From an uncultured Bacteroidales bacterium (lineage in GTDB: Bacteria; Bacteroidota; Bacteroidia; Bacteroidales; Bacteroidaceae), in NCBI GenBank assembly GCA_902779845.1, contig CACZCZ010000001.1, positions 1-64,000 of the forward strand: a DNA stretch of 64,000 nucleotides, written 5' to 3'. This document shows positions 52,321 through 59,650 of this stretch, piece by piece. Each line of letters starts with the position of its first letter. Positions within the stretch are counted from its first letter, which is position 1. Made by a program: the position numbers and the translations under genes. The notes beneath the pieces were generated by a model. The model was not told the origin of the DNA. It searched no databases and was given only the letters and a program-made list of their open reading frames with translations.

Positions 52321-52353
52321 GCCCCGCCACTCAATCAGTGCCGGGGCATTTTA
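52321..52353. terminator. Bidirectional terminator after the MG2-like gene
   Basis: GCCCCGCCACT/AGTGCCGGGGC stem (one mismatch) with a 5-base loop, followed by ATTTTAT on the plus strand and GCTTTGTTTTT on the minus strand. Confidence 0.75.
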
Positions 52354-52459
52354 TCATTCGTCATTCTTGATTCCCAACGCACCATGCTGCGCTGGCGTTT
52401 GCAGCTTGCTGCATCGCGCTTCGATGCTTGGTGTGTTGCTTTTCGATACTGCAAAGGTA
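52321..52459 (-). ncRNA. Candidate small RNA with its own promoter and terminator (locus 3)
   Basis: A TACCTTTG box (52452-52459, minus strand) faces leftward. The predicted transcript of roughly 125 bases contains hairpins GCATCG-AAGCG-CGATGC, GCAGC-AA-GCTGC and CCAGCGCA/TGCGTTGG and ends at the bidirectional terminator at 52321-52347. Its 5' half matches locus 1 (2510 leftward) closely. The shared peptide reading HQASKRDAA.CK.QR follows from DNA identity and has no start codon after the promoter, so RNA is the better guess. Confidence 0.45.
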
Positions 52460-52523
52460 CGACATTTCCATTGCAGTTTTCGAATGTTTTGGCAACTTTT
52501 TTTAAAATTTTTATGTGGTTGTC

Positions 52524-52697
52524 ATGATTGTCATCATTGTCAATTGTCATTAAGAGATTCAGAAGCCAGAAGAATGGTCACAATTAGTATATAATAAAAT
52601 AATATATTATTTTATTATATACTAATTGTGGGGTGTTTTCCCCTTTAGAAACCCTTAATGACAATCATGACAATGACAATGATGACAATGACAATGG
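52524..52697. repeat. Nested inverted repeat with a perfect 52-bp palindrome
   Basis: The core 52579-52630 (CACAATTAGTATATAATAAA and on) is a perfect palindrome with 26-bp arms and no loop. Outside it, TTGTCATCATTGTCAATTGTCATTAA on the left is mirrored by TTAATGACAATCATGACAATGAC on the right. The outer parts are short GTCATT-type repeats. Confidence 0.85.
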
Positions 52698-52778
52698 CCG
52701 AGACAGGGCAGCTATGGTGAGTTCCTCTTCAAAGAGGGTCTCGCCCTTCGGCCTTCTATATATCGTCGTTTTCTTCAT
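52665..52778 (-). CDS. Possible eroded small peptide gene
   Basis: A 37-codon frame (MKKTTIYRRPKGETLF...LTIAALSRP) begins 20 bases after a TACTTTTG box. It shares the pattern M-K-x-x-IY-x-x-P ... A-x-S with the peptide at 29162-29332. Its last codons read LSLSSLSLS and come from a GTCATT microsatellite, so the original C-terminus seems to be lost. It may be a remnant rather than a working gene. Confidence 0.35.
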   Translation of the reverse strand: MKKTTIYRRPKGETLFEEELTIAALSRPLSLSSLSLS

Positions 52779-52798
52779 GATTACGTCGTTTGATACTG

Positions 52799-52806
52799 CA
52801 AAAGTA
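52799..52806 (-). promoter_or_regulatory. -7 box before the small peptide frame
   Basis: TACTTTTG on the minus strand followed by CAGTATCAAAC; the box at 52452-52459 is followed by the similar CAGTATCGAAA. Confidence 0.5.
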
Positions 52807-52954
52807 CTGAATTATATTGAAATATCGTCAGAAATATCTGACTATAAGTTGATTAATTTTTAGGACATCCCTTAAAAAAGAAAAAAGAAAAGGAAAATAT
52901 GGGGGAGAGGTGTTGATTTTTGGGCGTTTTCGTGTGGGGAATTGGAATATTTCG

Positions 52955-52962
52955 TACCTTTG
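52955..52962 (+). promoter_or_regulatory. -7 box of the coiled-coil protein gene
   Basis: TACCTTTG, 31 bases upstream of ATG 52994; it precludes the longer frame from 52976 only weakly, but the signal peptide starts at 52994. Confidence 0.6.
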
Positions 52963-52993
52963 CCGCGCCTAAGGAGTGGTCATTCATCACATC

Positions 52994-53989
52994 ATGAGAA
53001 GAACCAGATGCCATATTCTACTGATTGTCACGTTGCTGAGTTTCCTCTGCAACGACTGCGCCGTGGCTCATTCCACGATGCAGACGGCACCGGGACTGGT
53101 GTACTACTGCACAGGCAGCAGCGATGGATGCTACCACAAGACGAAGACGTGTTCGGTGCTGAAGGGCTGCGCCGGCGTGGTGATGCCCGTGACACCCACG
53201 ACGGCCAAGGGCAGAGGCCTCTCGGCCTGTCCGCAATGCATGAGTGAAAACAGCCCGGCACCTCAGAACACTGCGCCACGGCAGACTACGGCCTATGGTC
53301 CCGGTGCTGGCACTGTCGCTGGCACTGCCGTTGCCACCGGCGCTGGCGTGGCAGCCGTCACGGTGCCTAGGTCGAAGGCTGAGGAGAGGGCCATGGAGAG
53401 GCTGGAGCGGGCACGAGAGAAGGCTCGCAAAGAGGCTGAGAAGGCACAGAAGGAGGCTGAGAAGGCACAACGCAAGATTGAGAAGGCCGAGAGGGAGCGC
53501 GAGGCGGCACGGCTGAAGCAGCAGGCACGCGAGATGAAGGAGAACGCCAAGGCACGCAAACAGGCCATCAAGGAGGCCAAGGAGGCAGAGAAGCAGGCCA
53601 AGAAACTGGCGCGCGAGAAGCAGAAGGAGGCCAAGGCACGCCGTAAGGAGACGGCCAGCCTGCAGCGCGATGCGGAACTGCGCATTCAGCAGGAGTCACG
53701 CGATATACGCTCGGCTGCAGAGGACAAACGTCTGGAAGCTGAGGAACTCAAGCGCGAGGCCAAGGAGCTGAAGCGCGAGGCAGCAGCACGAAAGAGGTCG
53801 ATAGCCATGGAGAAGAAGCGCATCGAAGCCGAGCAACGGCGACAAGCCGAAGAGCTGAAACGACAGGCTACACTGCAGCGCCAGGAGGCTGAACGCATCA
53901 AACGCGAGGCCGAAGCCATGCGCAAGGAGATGAAGGAGCAGGAGAGAGCCGCCAAGGAGGCTGAGAAGGCTGCCCGACGCGCCAAATAG
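52994..53989 (+). CDS. Exported coiled-coil protein with a Cys/His motif
   Basis: A 331-residue protein. After a signal peptide (about 1-25) comes a small cysteine-containing motif: YYCTGSSDGCYHKTKTCSVLKGC ... PVTPTTAKGRGLSACPQCM. The pattern YHxxxxC...A..GxxxCxxC recurs in bacterial proteins as a small metal-binding or disulfide module. A low-complexity G/A/T linker leads to a long charged coiled coil (about 130-331, E/K/R/A-rich, with repeated EAEKAQ). Function unknown; a structural or tethering protein is possible. It stands alone with its own promoter. Confidence 0.72.
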   Translation: MRRTRCHILLIVTLLSFLCNDCAVAHSTMQTAPGLVYYCTGSSDGCYHKTKTCSVLKGCAGVVMPVTPTTAKGRGLSACPQCMSENSPAPQNTAPRQTTAYGPGAGTVAGTAVATGAGVAAVTVPRSKAEERAMERLERAREKARKEAEKAQKEAEKAQRKIEKAEREREAARLKQQAREMKENAKARKQAIKEAKEAEKQAKKLAREKQKEAKARRKETASLQRDAELRIQQESRDIRSAAEDKRLEAEELKREAKELKREAAARKRSIAMEKKRIEAEQRRQAEELKRQATLQRQEAERIKREAEAMRKEMKEQERAAKEAEKAARRAK

Positions 53990-54042
53990 GTGGGGGGAAT
54001 GACCATTTTTAGGTATTCACTTGTAAAAAAATCGGCCGATTA

Positions 54043-54074
54043 TTTGCGTGAATCACTAAAAGTAAGTACTTTTG
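54043..54074 (+). promoter_or_regulatory. Ferredoxin promoter
   Basis: TTTG at 54043-54046, TACTTTTG at 54067-54074, spacing 20. ATG is 44 bases downstream. Confidence 0.7.
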
Positions 54075-54118
54075 CCCCGCAAACCAAACGATTATTCATT
54101 TAAAACCAATCTACAATT

Positions 54119-54286
54119 ATGGCTTACGTAATTAGTGAAGACTGCGTTGCTTGCGGCACCTGCATCGACGAATGCCCCGTTGGCGCTATCTCTGAAGGCG
54201 ACATCTACAGCATCAACCCCGACGAGTGCACCGAGTGTGGCACTTGTGCTGACGCTTGCCCCTCCGGCGCTATCAGCCTGGGCTAA
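54119..54286 (+). CDS. 2[4Fe-4S] ferredoxin
   Basis: A 55-residue clostridial-type ferredoxin (MAYVISEDCVACGTCIDECPVGAI ... ECGTCADACPSGAISLG). Two CxxCxxCxxxCP motifs bind two 4Fe-4S clusters. It carries electrons in anaerobic metabolism (for example pyruvate:ferredoxin oxidoreductase and Rnf), which fits an obligate anaerobe. Own promoter and a strong terminator: a one-gene unit. Confidence 0.95.
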   Translation: MAYVISEDCVACGTCIDECPVGAISEGDIYSINPDECTECGTCADACPSGAISLG

Positions 54287-54308
54287 ACAGCAGCTTACAA
54301 GAAACAAA

Positions 54309-54347
54309 GACAGGCCGCATCACCAAGATGCGGCCTGTCTGCTTTTT
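54309..54347 (+). terminator. Ferredoxin terminator
   Basis: Perfect 13-bp stem GACAGGCCGCATC/GATGCGGCCTGTC with a 5-base loop, then TGCTTTTT. Confidence 0.92.
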
Positions 54348-54357
54348 CTATACTTTT

Positions 54358-55044
54358 CTATGGGTTCTTGCGCAGCAGGGTGAGACCGTCGCGCAGGGGC
54401 AGGATGACGGTCTCCACGCGAGGGTCAGCGGCTACGACATCGTTGAAGGCCATGATGCCGCGAAGCTGAGAGGACTTGGCGTTATCAACCTCACCCCCCA
54501 ACCCCCTCTCCAAAGGGCGAGGGGGAGTGATTACTTGATCGCCCCACAGGGTGTTGTCAGCAAGGATGTAACCGCCCGGACGGACATGAGGGAAGACGGC
54601 ATCGTAGTAATCAACGTAGTGGCGCTTGTCGGCGTCGATGAAGACGAGGTCGAAGACATCCTGCAAGCGTGCTTGCAATATGTCTTCGATGTGCAGGGTG
54701 ACGCGGTCGGCCCAGGGGGAGTTCTCGATCCAGGGACGTGTGAAGTCCTCCTGCTCGTCGTTGATCTCATAGGTGTGGAGCATGTCGCCTGGCTTCAGGG
54801 CGCTGGCCATGGCTAAGGCGCTGTAGCCAGTGAAGGTGCCAATCTCAAGGACGAGGCGCGGACGAATCATCTGCGCCAGCATCCGCAACACCTGTCCCTG
54901 CAAGTGGCCGCTGGCCATGCGGGGGTAGTTGAGGTGGAGGTGTGTAGCGCGCCACAGGGCATGGAGATAAGGATGCTCGGGCGTGATGTGGGATTCTATG
55001 TAGTCGTCGAGGCTCAAGTGAATTTCTGATTTTTCATTCGTCAT
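54358..55044 (-). CDS. SAM-dependent O-methyltransferase with an in-frame repeat insert
   Basis: A 228-residue class I methyltransferase of the caffeoyl-CoA O-methyltransferase family. Seen: VLEIGTFTGYSALAMA (SAM-binding), TYEINDEQ, FDLVFIDADKRHYVDYYDAV and GGYILADNTLW. Family members go straight from DNTLW-GxV to the next helix; here residues 171-186 (ITPPRPLERGLGGEVD) intervene and are coded by the C-rich palindromic repeat at 54489-54534. The insert lies in a surface loop and the following motifs (VILPLRDGLTLLRK) are intact, so the enzyme may still fold. The start codon sits in an ATGACGA microsatellite. Confidence 0.88.
   Translation of the reverse strand: MTNEKSEIHLSLDDYIESHITPEHPYLHALWRATHLHLNYPRMASGHLQGQVLRMLAQMIRPRLVLEIGTFTGYSALAMASALKPGDMLHTYEINDEQEDFTRPWIENSPWADRVTLHIEDILQARLQDVFDLVFIDADKRHYVDYYDAVFPHVRPGGYILADNTLWGDQVITPPRPLERGLGGEVDNAKSSQLRGIMAFNDVVAADPRVETVILPLRDGLTLLRKNP
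54489..54534 (+). repeat. C-rich palindromic repeat inside the O-methyltransferase gene
   Basis: CCTCACCCCCCAACCCCCTC, then stem CCCTCTCC/GGGCGAGGGGG. Read in frame on the minus strand as TPPRPLERGLGGEV. Confidence 0.75.
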
Positions 55045-55068
55045 TCATCATTCGTCATTCTTCACTCT

Positions 55069-55497
55069 TCATTCTTCACTCTTCACCAGTGCTTCTACGG
55101 CCAGGCGGTAGCTGTCGAGGCCGAAGCCGCAGATGACACCGCGGCAGGCGGCGCTGATGCAGCTGTGGTGGCGGAACTCCTCGCGCTGGTGGACATTGGA
55201 GATGTGTACCTCTATGACGGGTGTCGTGATGGCACGGATGGCATCGTGGAGGGCGATGCTGGTGTGGGTGTAGGCTCCCGCGTTGAGGACAACGCCGTCG
55301 GCCGTGAAGCCCACCTCATGGAGCTTGTCAATGAGGGCGCCCTCATGGTTGCTCTGGAAATAGGTAAGCTCCACGTCGGGGTACTGTTGGCACAATTCTT
55401 CAAAGTAGGCCTCAAAGGAGCGAGCACCGTAGATGCCGGGTTCGCGACGACCCAGTAGGTTGAGGTTGGGACCGTTGAGAATGAGTATTTTTTTCAT
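55069..55497 (-). CDS. aroQ: Type II 3-dehydroquinate dehydratase
   Basis: A 142-residue shikimate-pathway enzyme. Seen: ILILNGPNLNLLGRREPGIYG at the start with the reactive Tyr, FQSNHEGALIDKLHE, LNAGAYTHTSIALHDAI, VEVHISNVHQREEFRHHS and the C-terminal GVICGFGLDSYRLAVEALV. Normal length. The last residues VKSEE come from a GTGAAGAGTGAAGAATGA repeat that also fills the 24-base spacer to the O-methyltransferase. aroA of the same pathway is at 13703. Confidence 0.95.
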   Translation of the reverse strand: MKKILILNGPNLNLLGRREPGIYGARSFEAYFEELCQQYPDVELTYFQSNHEGALIDKLHEVGFTADGVVLNAGAYTHTSIALHDAIRAITTPVIEVHISNVHQREEFRHHSCISAACRGVICGFGLDSYRLAVEALVKSEE

Positions 55498-55646
55498 AAT
55501 TGGAAAATGACGAATGATAAATGATGAATGAAAATTAAAGTGAAAAGTGAAAGAGTGAAAAGTGAAAAATAAAAATTTCTCTTAACCCTTCACCCTCGCT
55601 TGCAAGGCTCTCCCCCCCACGGGGGGAGCGGGGAGCGGGGCTTGAA
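55498..55646. repeat. Repeat-filled spacer between the prenyl synthase and aroQ
   Basis: Contains a GATAAATGATGAATGA array, a GTGAAAAGTGAAAG array (also seen at 39050-39075) and, at 55604-55642, a C/G-rich palindrome CTCCCCCCCACGGGGGGAGCGG of the dispersed family. No gene. Confidence 0.7.
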
Positions 55647-55647
55647 C

Positions 55648-56616
55648 TTACGCGGTTCTCTGGACCACGTAGTCAAGATAGCGGTGGAGGGCCATGGCGA
55701 TGTCGGGGTTGTGGAGGTTGGGCAGGAGGCCGAGGGCCTCGTCGTGCAGGCGCTGGATCTCGCCTTCGGCGTAGGCGATGCCGCCGCTCTGGATGGTGAA
55801 ATCCGTCAGCTCCTGTATCTCCTGGCGCGAGGCTTCGAGCGACCTTACGCGCAGGGCGAGATCATAGTAGCGGGCGTTGGTGGTGGCATTGAGCGCATAG
55901 ATCACGGGCAGCGTGAGCTTTCCTTCCTGCAGGTCGTTGCCCTTGGGCTTGCCCACATTGAGGTTCTCGTCGAAGTCGAAGAGGTCATCACGCATCTGGA
56001 AGCAGAGGCCCACGAGGTGGGCATAGCGCCGCAGCAGAGCCGTGGTGGCTGCATCGGCGCCTCCGAGGGTGGCACCGGCATAGGCACAGGTCTCGAAGAG
56101 TGCTGCCGTCTTCTTGGAGATGACATCGTAGTAGGCAGCCTCGCTGAAAACGGTGCTGTGGGTGTTGTTGAGCTGCAGTAGCTCGCCGTCGGCCAGCATC
56201 TGACCCAGCCACGCCATCTGCTCCACGACGCCCAGATGATGTGTGAGGGCCACTTCGGAGAGCGCTTTCGACGTGATGAAATCGCCCACGAGCACCGCCG
56301 CCTTGTTGTCGAAGAGCGCGTTCACGGAGGGCTGGCCACGCCGCATGTCGCTCTCATCGACCACGTCGTCGTGCACCAGGCTGGCCGTGTGCAGCATCTC
56401 CAATCCTACGGCAGCATGCAGCACCTCGTCGGTGACCACACCGCCCTCGCGGGCACAGAGGATGACCAGCGTGGGGCGCATCATCTTGCCCAGCTTGCGG
56501 GTGAGATGGTTGAGGGCGGCAGCGAGGAGCTCGTTGTCGGAGTGCAGGGCCGAACGGAATAGGGCCTTGTAGCGTTCCAGTTCGGCAGCTATCAATTGAT
56601 GGATTTCTTCTAACAT
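55648..56616 (-). CDS. Polyprenyl diphosphate synthase
   Basis: A 322-residue trans-isoprenyl diphosphate synthase. First aspartate-rich motif LVHDDVVDESDMRRG, second QMRDDLFDFD, plus the GKMMRPTLVIL and KGNDLQEGKLTLP motifs. It should build a long all-trans chain (for example octaprenyl for menaquinone) from FPP and IPP; exact chain length cannot be read. Promoter box at 56625-56632, only about eight bases from the ATG at 56616. Confidence 0.9.
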   Translation of the reverse strand: MLEEIHQLIAAELERYKALFRSALHSDNELLAAALNHLTRKLGKMMRPTLVILCAREGGVVTDEVLHAAVGLEMLHTASLVHDDVVDESDMRRGQPSVNALFDNKAAVLVGDFITSKALSEVALTHHLGVVEQMAWLGQMLADGELLQLNNTHSTVFSEAAYYDVISKKTAALFETCAYAGATLGGADAATTALLRRYAHLVGLCFQMRDDLFDFDENLNVGKPKGNDLQEGKLTLPVIYALNATTNARYYDLALRVRSLEASRQEIQELTDFTIQSGGIAYAEGEIQRLHDEALGLLPNLHNPDIAMALHRYLDYVVQRTA

Positions 56617-56624
56617 TTCGGGCG

Positions 56625-56632
56625 CAAAGATA
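56625..56632 (-). promoter_or_regulatory. -7 box of the prenyl synthase gene
   Basis: TATCTTTG on the minus strand, eight bases before the ATG, so the leader must be very short or absent. Confidence 0.55.
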
Positions 56633-56728
56633 CGAAGATTTAGTTTAAAGTTTAAAGTTTAAGGATTAAAGTTGGGGTTAGGGCTTGAAATTTGCTGTTT
56701 CTGCGGCCTCCGTTTCACAAAATTATTA

Positions 56729-56736
56729 TAACTTTG
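56729..56736 (+). promoter_or_regulatory. -7 box of polA, four bases from the start codon
   Basis: TAACTTTG followed by CCGC and the ATG at 56741. With a start point about 5-7 bases after the box, the message would be leaderless. Confidence 0.6.
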
Positions 56737-56740
56737 CCGC

Positions 56741-59650
56741 ATGAAACTCTTTTTACTCGACGCCTACGCACTGATTTATCGTGCTTACTACGGTTTTATC
56801 AAGAACCCTCGCATCAACAGCAAGGGAGAGAATGTCTCGGCCATCTTCGGCTTCGTCAACACCCTGGAGGAGGTGCTCAGCAAGGAGCAGCCCACACACA
56901 TCGGGGTGGCCTTTGACCCGCATGGCGGCACCTTCCGCCATAAGGCGTATCCGCCCTATAAGGCACAGCGCGAGGAGACCCCCGAGGGCATCCGCTTTGG
57001 TGTGCCTATCATCAAGGAGCTCCTAGAAGCTTACAGGATTCCGGTCTTGGAGGTAGCGGGCTATGAGGCGGACGACGTCATCGGCACACTGGCAACACAA
57101 GCCGAGGCGCAGGGCATCGAGACCTATATGATGACTCCTGACAAGGACTATGGGCAGCTGGTGTCCGAGCACGTCAGCATGTTCAAACCCCGCTCCATGG
57201 GCCCCGGCTTCGACATCCTCGGCCCCGCGGAAGTCTGCAAGAAATGGGGCATCGAGCGGCCTGAGCAGGTGGTGGACATCTTAGGGCTGATGGGCGACGC
57301 CTCGGACAACATCCCCGGATGTCCGGGCGTAGGCGAGAAGACGGCCATGCAGCTCATACAGCAGTTCGGAGGCATCGAAGGACTGCTGGCGCACACCGAC
57401 CAGCTCAAAGGCAAGCAACGCGAGAAGGTGGAGACGAACCGCGAGCAGATAGAACTGTCGCGCTGGCTGGCGAAAATCGTCACCGACGTCCCCATCACGC
57501 TGGACATGGAGGCGCTGGCCGTGCAGGAGCCCGATGGCGAGGCGCTCAACGCGATGTTTGAGCGCATGGAGATGAGGTCGAAGATGAAGACTAAGACGCA
57601 ACCCCAGGCCTCACAGGCCTCACCCCTAGCCCCTCTCCCGTGGGAGAGGGGAACCAGGGCGCGGTCACCGTTGAGTCATGGGGGACAGCAGGATAAGAAA
57701 ACAAGAGGGGGGCAACGGGATTTGTTCAGCAACGGACAAGGAGACCTGTTCGGCAACGGACAAGGAGATTTATTTTCTGCACCCGAAGAGCCCAAGTCAG
57801 CACAGGTATTTACTCCCCTCCCTAACAGGGAGGGGCAGGGGGGTGGGTCCTCTTCCCCCTCCTACTCCCTCTGTTCCACCCTCTCCGCACGCGCGAACCT
57901 TATAGAAAAACTACGCTCGGCCAAGGAAATCAGCATGGACACCGAGACGACTTCCACGCAGGCAATTGATGCGGAACTGGTGGGCCTGAGCTTCGCCGTC
58001 AAGGAAGGCGAAGGGTTCTACGTTCCCGTGCCCGAGAACCAGGACGAGGCTAGGGCCATCGTGGAGGAGTTCCGCGCCGTCTACGAGGACGAGAAGACGC
58101 TGAAGGTGGGACAGAACCTGAAGTACGACCTGATGGTGCTGGCAAACTACGGCATCGAGGTGCGCGGACCTATGTTCGACACGATGATTGCTCACTATGT
58201 GCTGCAACCCGAGATGCACCACGGCATGGACTATCTGGCCGAGGCCTATCTGCACTACAAGACCATCCACATCGAAGAACTCATCGGCGAGAAGAAGGCC
58301 GGAAAACCGCAGAAGACGATGCGCGACGTGCCGCCTGAAGAGGTGTGCCCCTACGCCGCAGAGGACGCTGACATCACGCTGCGCCTGAAGAATGTCTTCA
58401 AGCCGATGCTGGAGGAGGAAGGGTCGTGGGAGCTGTTCCGCGACATCGAGATGCCGCTGATGCCCGTGCTGGCAAGCATGGAGCTGGCCGGTGTGAGACT
58501 GAACACTGAAGCCCTGCAGCAGGTGGGCGAACAGCACACACGAGAGATGCAGGAGATTGAACAGGATATCTACACGCTGGCCGGCGAGGAGTTCAACATC
58601 CAGTCGCCAAGGCAGGTGGGCGTGCTGCTCTTTGAGAAACTGCAGCTCGACAAAAAAGCTAAGAAAACGAAGACCGGGCAGTACGTCACCAACGAGGAAG
58701 TGATGGAGCGACTGCGCACAAAACACCCCATCGTGGAGAAGATCCTGGCCTACCGCGCTAAACGCAAGCTCCTGAGTACATACATCGAGGCACTGCCCAA
58801 ACTCATCAACCCGCGAACGGGGCACATCCACACCTCATTCAACCAGACCATCACGGCCACGGGCCGCCTGTCAAGCTCGAACCCCAACCTGCAGAACATC
58901 CCCGTGCGCTCTGCCGACGGCAAGGAAATCCGCAAGGCCTTCATCCCCGACGAGGGACAACTGTTCTTCTCGGCCGACTACTCGCAGGTGGAACTGCGCA
59001 TCATGGCCCATCTGAGCGGCGACGAGGGACTCATTGAGGACTTCCGCCTCGGCCACGACATCCATGCCGCCACCGCTGCCAAGATTTTCCATAAGAAGAT
59101 TGAAGAGGTGACGCGCGAAGAACGCGGACGTGCCAAGACTGCCAACTTCGGCATCATCTATGGCATCACGGCCTTCGGACTCACGGAACGCTTGGGCATC
59201 AGCCGAACAGAAGCCAAAGCGCTCATCGACAACTATTTCCTCACCTACCCCCGCGTGCAGGCTTACATGCAGGAAAGCATTGATTTCGCCCGCGCCAAAG
59301 GTTACACCGAAACCATCTGCCACCGACGCTGCTACCTGCGCGACATCAACTCCGCCAACGCCACCGTGCGTGGCTTTCCTGAGCGCAACGCCATCAACGC
59401 ACCCATACAGGGCTCGGCAGCTGACATCATTAAGATAGCGATGATACGCATCCATCGCCGCTTCCGCGAGGAAGGAATCCGCTCTAAAATGATCCTGCAG
59501 GTGCACGATGAACTGAACTTCAGCGTACTACCTGAGGAGCGCGAGCGCGTGGAGCAGATTGTCCTGACGGAGATGCAGGCGGCCTTCACCATGAAGGTGC
59601 CGCTGATAGCCGACGCAGGATGGGGTGAGAACTGGCTGGAAGCGCATTAG
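56741..59650 (+). CDS. polA: DNA polymerase I
   Basis: A 969-residue polymerase. Residues 1-285: 5'-3' exonuclease (LFLLDAYALIYRAYYGF, YEADDVIGTLA, GDASDNIPGCPGVGEKTA). Residues about 285-390: a linker. From about 391: 3'-5' exonuclease with an intact DTE (SMDTETTSTQ), then the polymerase domain (YSQVELRIMAHLSGDE, RGRAKTANFGIIYGI, VHDELNFSV). The linker is unusual: two C-rich palindromic repeats are translated (SPLAPLPWERGTRAR; FTPLPNREGQGGGSS), and between them residues 325-345 read QRDLF, QGDLF, QGDLF, each resembling a beta-clamp-binding peptide. The stop overlaps that of the convergent CYTH gene. Confidence 0.95.
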   Translation: MKLFLLDAYALIYRAYYGFIKNPRINSKGENVSAIFGFVNTLEEVLSKEQPTHIGVAFDPHGGTFRHKAYPPYKAQREETPEGIRFGVPIIKELLEAYRIPVLEVAGYEADDVIGTLATQAEAQGIETYMMTPDKDYGQLVSEHVSMFKPRSMGPGFDILGPAEVCKKWGIERPEQVVDILGLMGDASDNIPGCPGVGEKTAMQLIQQFGGIEGLLAHTDQLKGKQREKVETNREQIELSRWLAKIVTDVPITLDMEALAVQEPDGEALNAMFERMEMRSKMKTKTQPQASQASPLAPLPWERGTRARSPLSHGGQQDKKTRGGQRDLFSNGQGDLFGNGQGDLFSAPEEPKSAQVFTPLPNREGQGGGSSSPSYSLCSTLSARANLIEKLRSAKEISMDTETTSTQAIDAELVGLSFAVKEGEGFYVPVPENQDEARAIVEEFRAVYEDEKTLKVGQNLKYDLMVLANYGIEVRGPMFDTMIAHYVLQPEMHHGMDYLAEAYLHYKTIHIEELIGEKKAGKPQKTMRDVPPEEVCPYAAEDADITLRLKNVFKPMLEEEGSWELFRDIEMPLMPVLASMELAGVRLNTEALQQVGEQHTREMQEIEQDIYTLAGEEFNIQSPRQVGVLLFEKLQLDKKAKKTKTGQYVTNEEVMERLRTKHPIVEKILAYRAKRKLLSTYIEALPKLINPRTGHIHTSFNQTITATGRLSSSNPNLQNIPVRSADGKEIRKAFIPDEGQLFFSADYSQVELRIMAHLSGDEGLIEDFRLGHDIHAATAAKIFHKKIEEVTREERGRAKTANFGIIYGITAFGLTERLGISRTEAKALIDNYFLTYPRVQAYMQESIDFARAKGYTETICHRRCYLRDINSANATVRGFPERNAINAPIQGSAADIIKIAMIRIHRRFREEGIRSKMILQVHDELNFSVLPEERERVEQIVLTEMQAAFTMKVPLIADAGWGENWLEAH
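57620..57657 (+). repeat. C-rich palindromic repeat in the polA linker (first)
   Basis: CTCACCCCTAGCCCCTCTCCC-GT-GGGAGAGGGG stem. Read in frame as SPLAPLPWERGT. Confidence 0.8.
57713..57784 (+). repeat. Three tandem 24-bp units in polA coding for Q-x-D-L-F
   Basis: Units begin at 57713, 57737 and 57761 and read QRDLFSNG, QGDLFGNG and QGDLFSAP. The codons differ between units (TTG, CTG, TTA for Leu), so selection on the peptide is possible. Confidence 0.85.
57812..57854 (-). repeat. C-rich palindromic repeat in the polA linker (second, inverted)
   Basis: ACTCCCCTCCC-TAACA-GGGAGGGG, then GGGGGGTGGGTCC. Inverted relative to the first. Closely matches the copies at 15003 and 15144. Read in frame as TPLPNREGQGGGSS. 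Confidence 0.8.
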
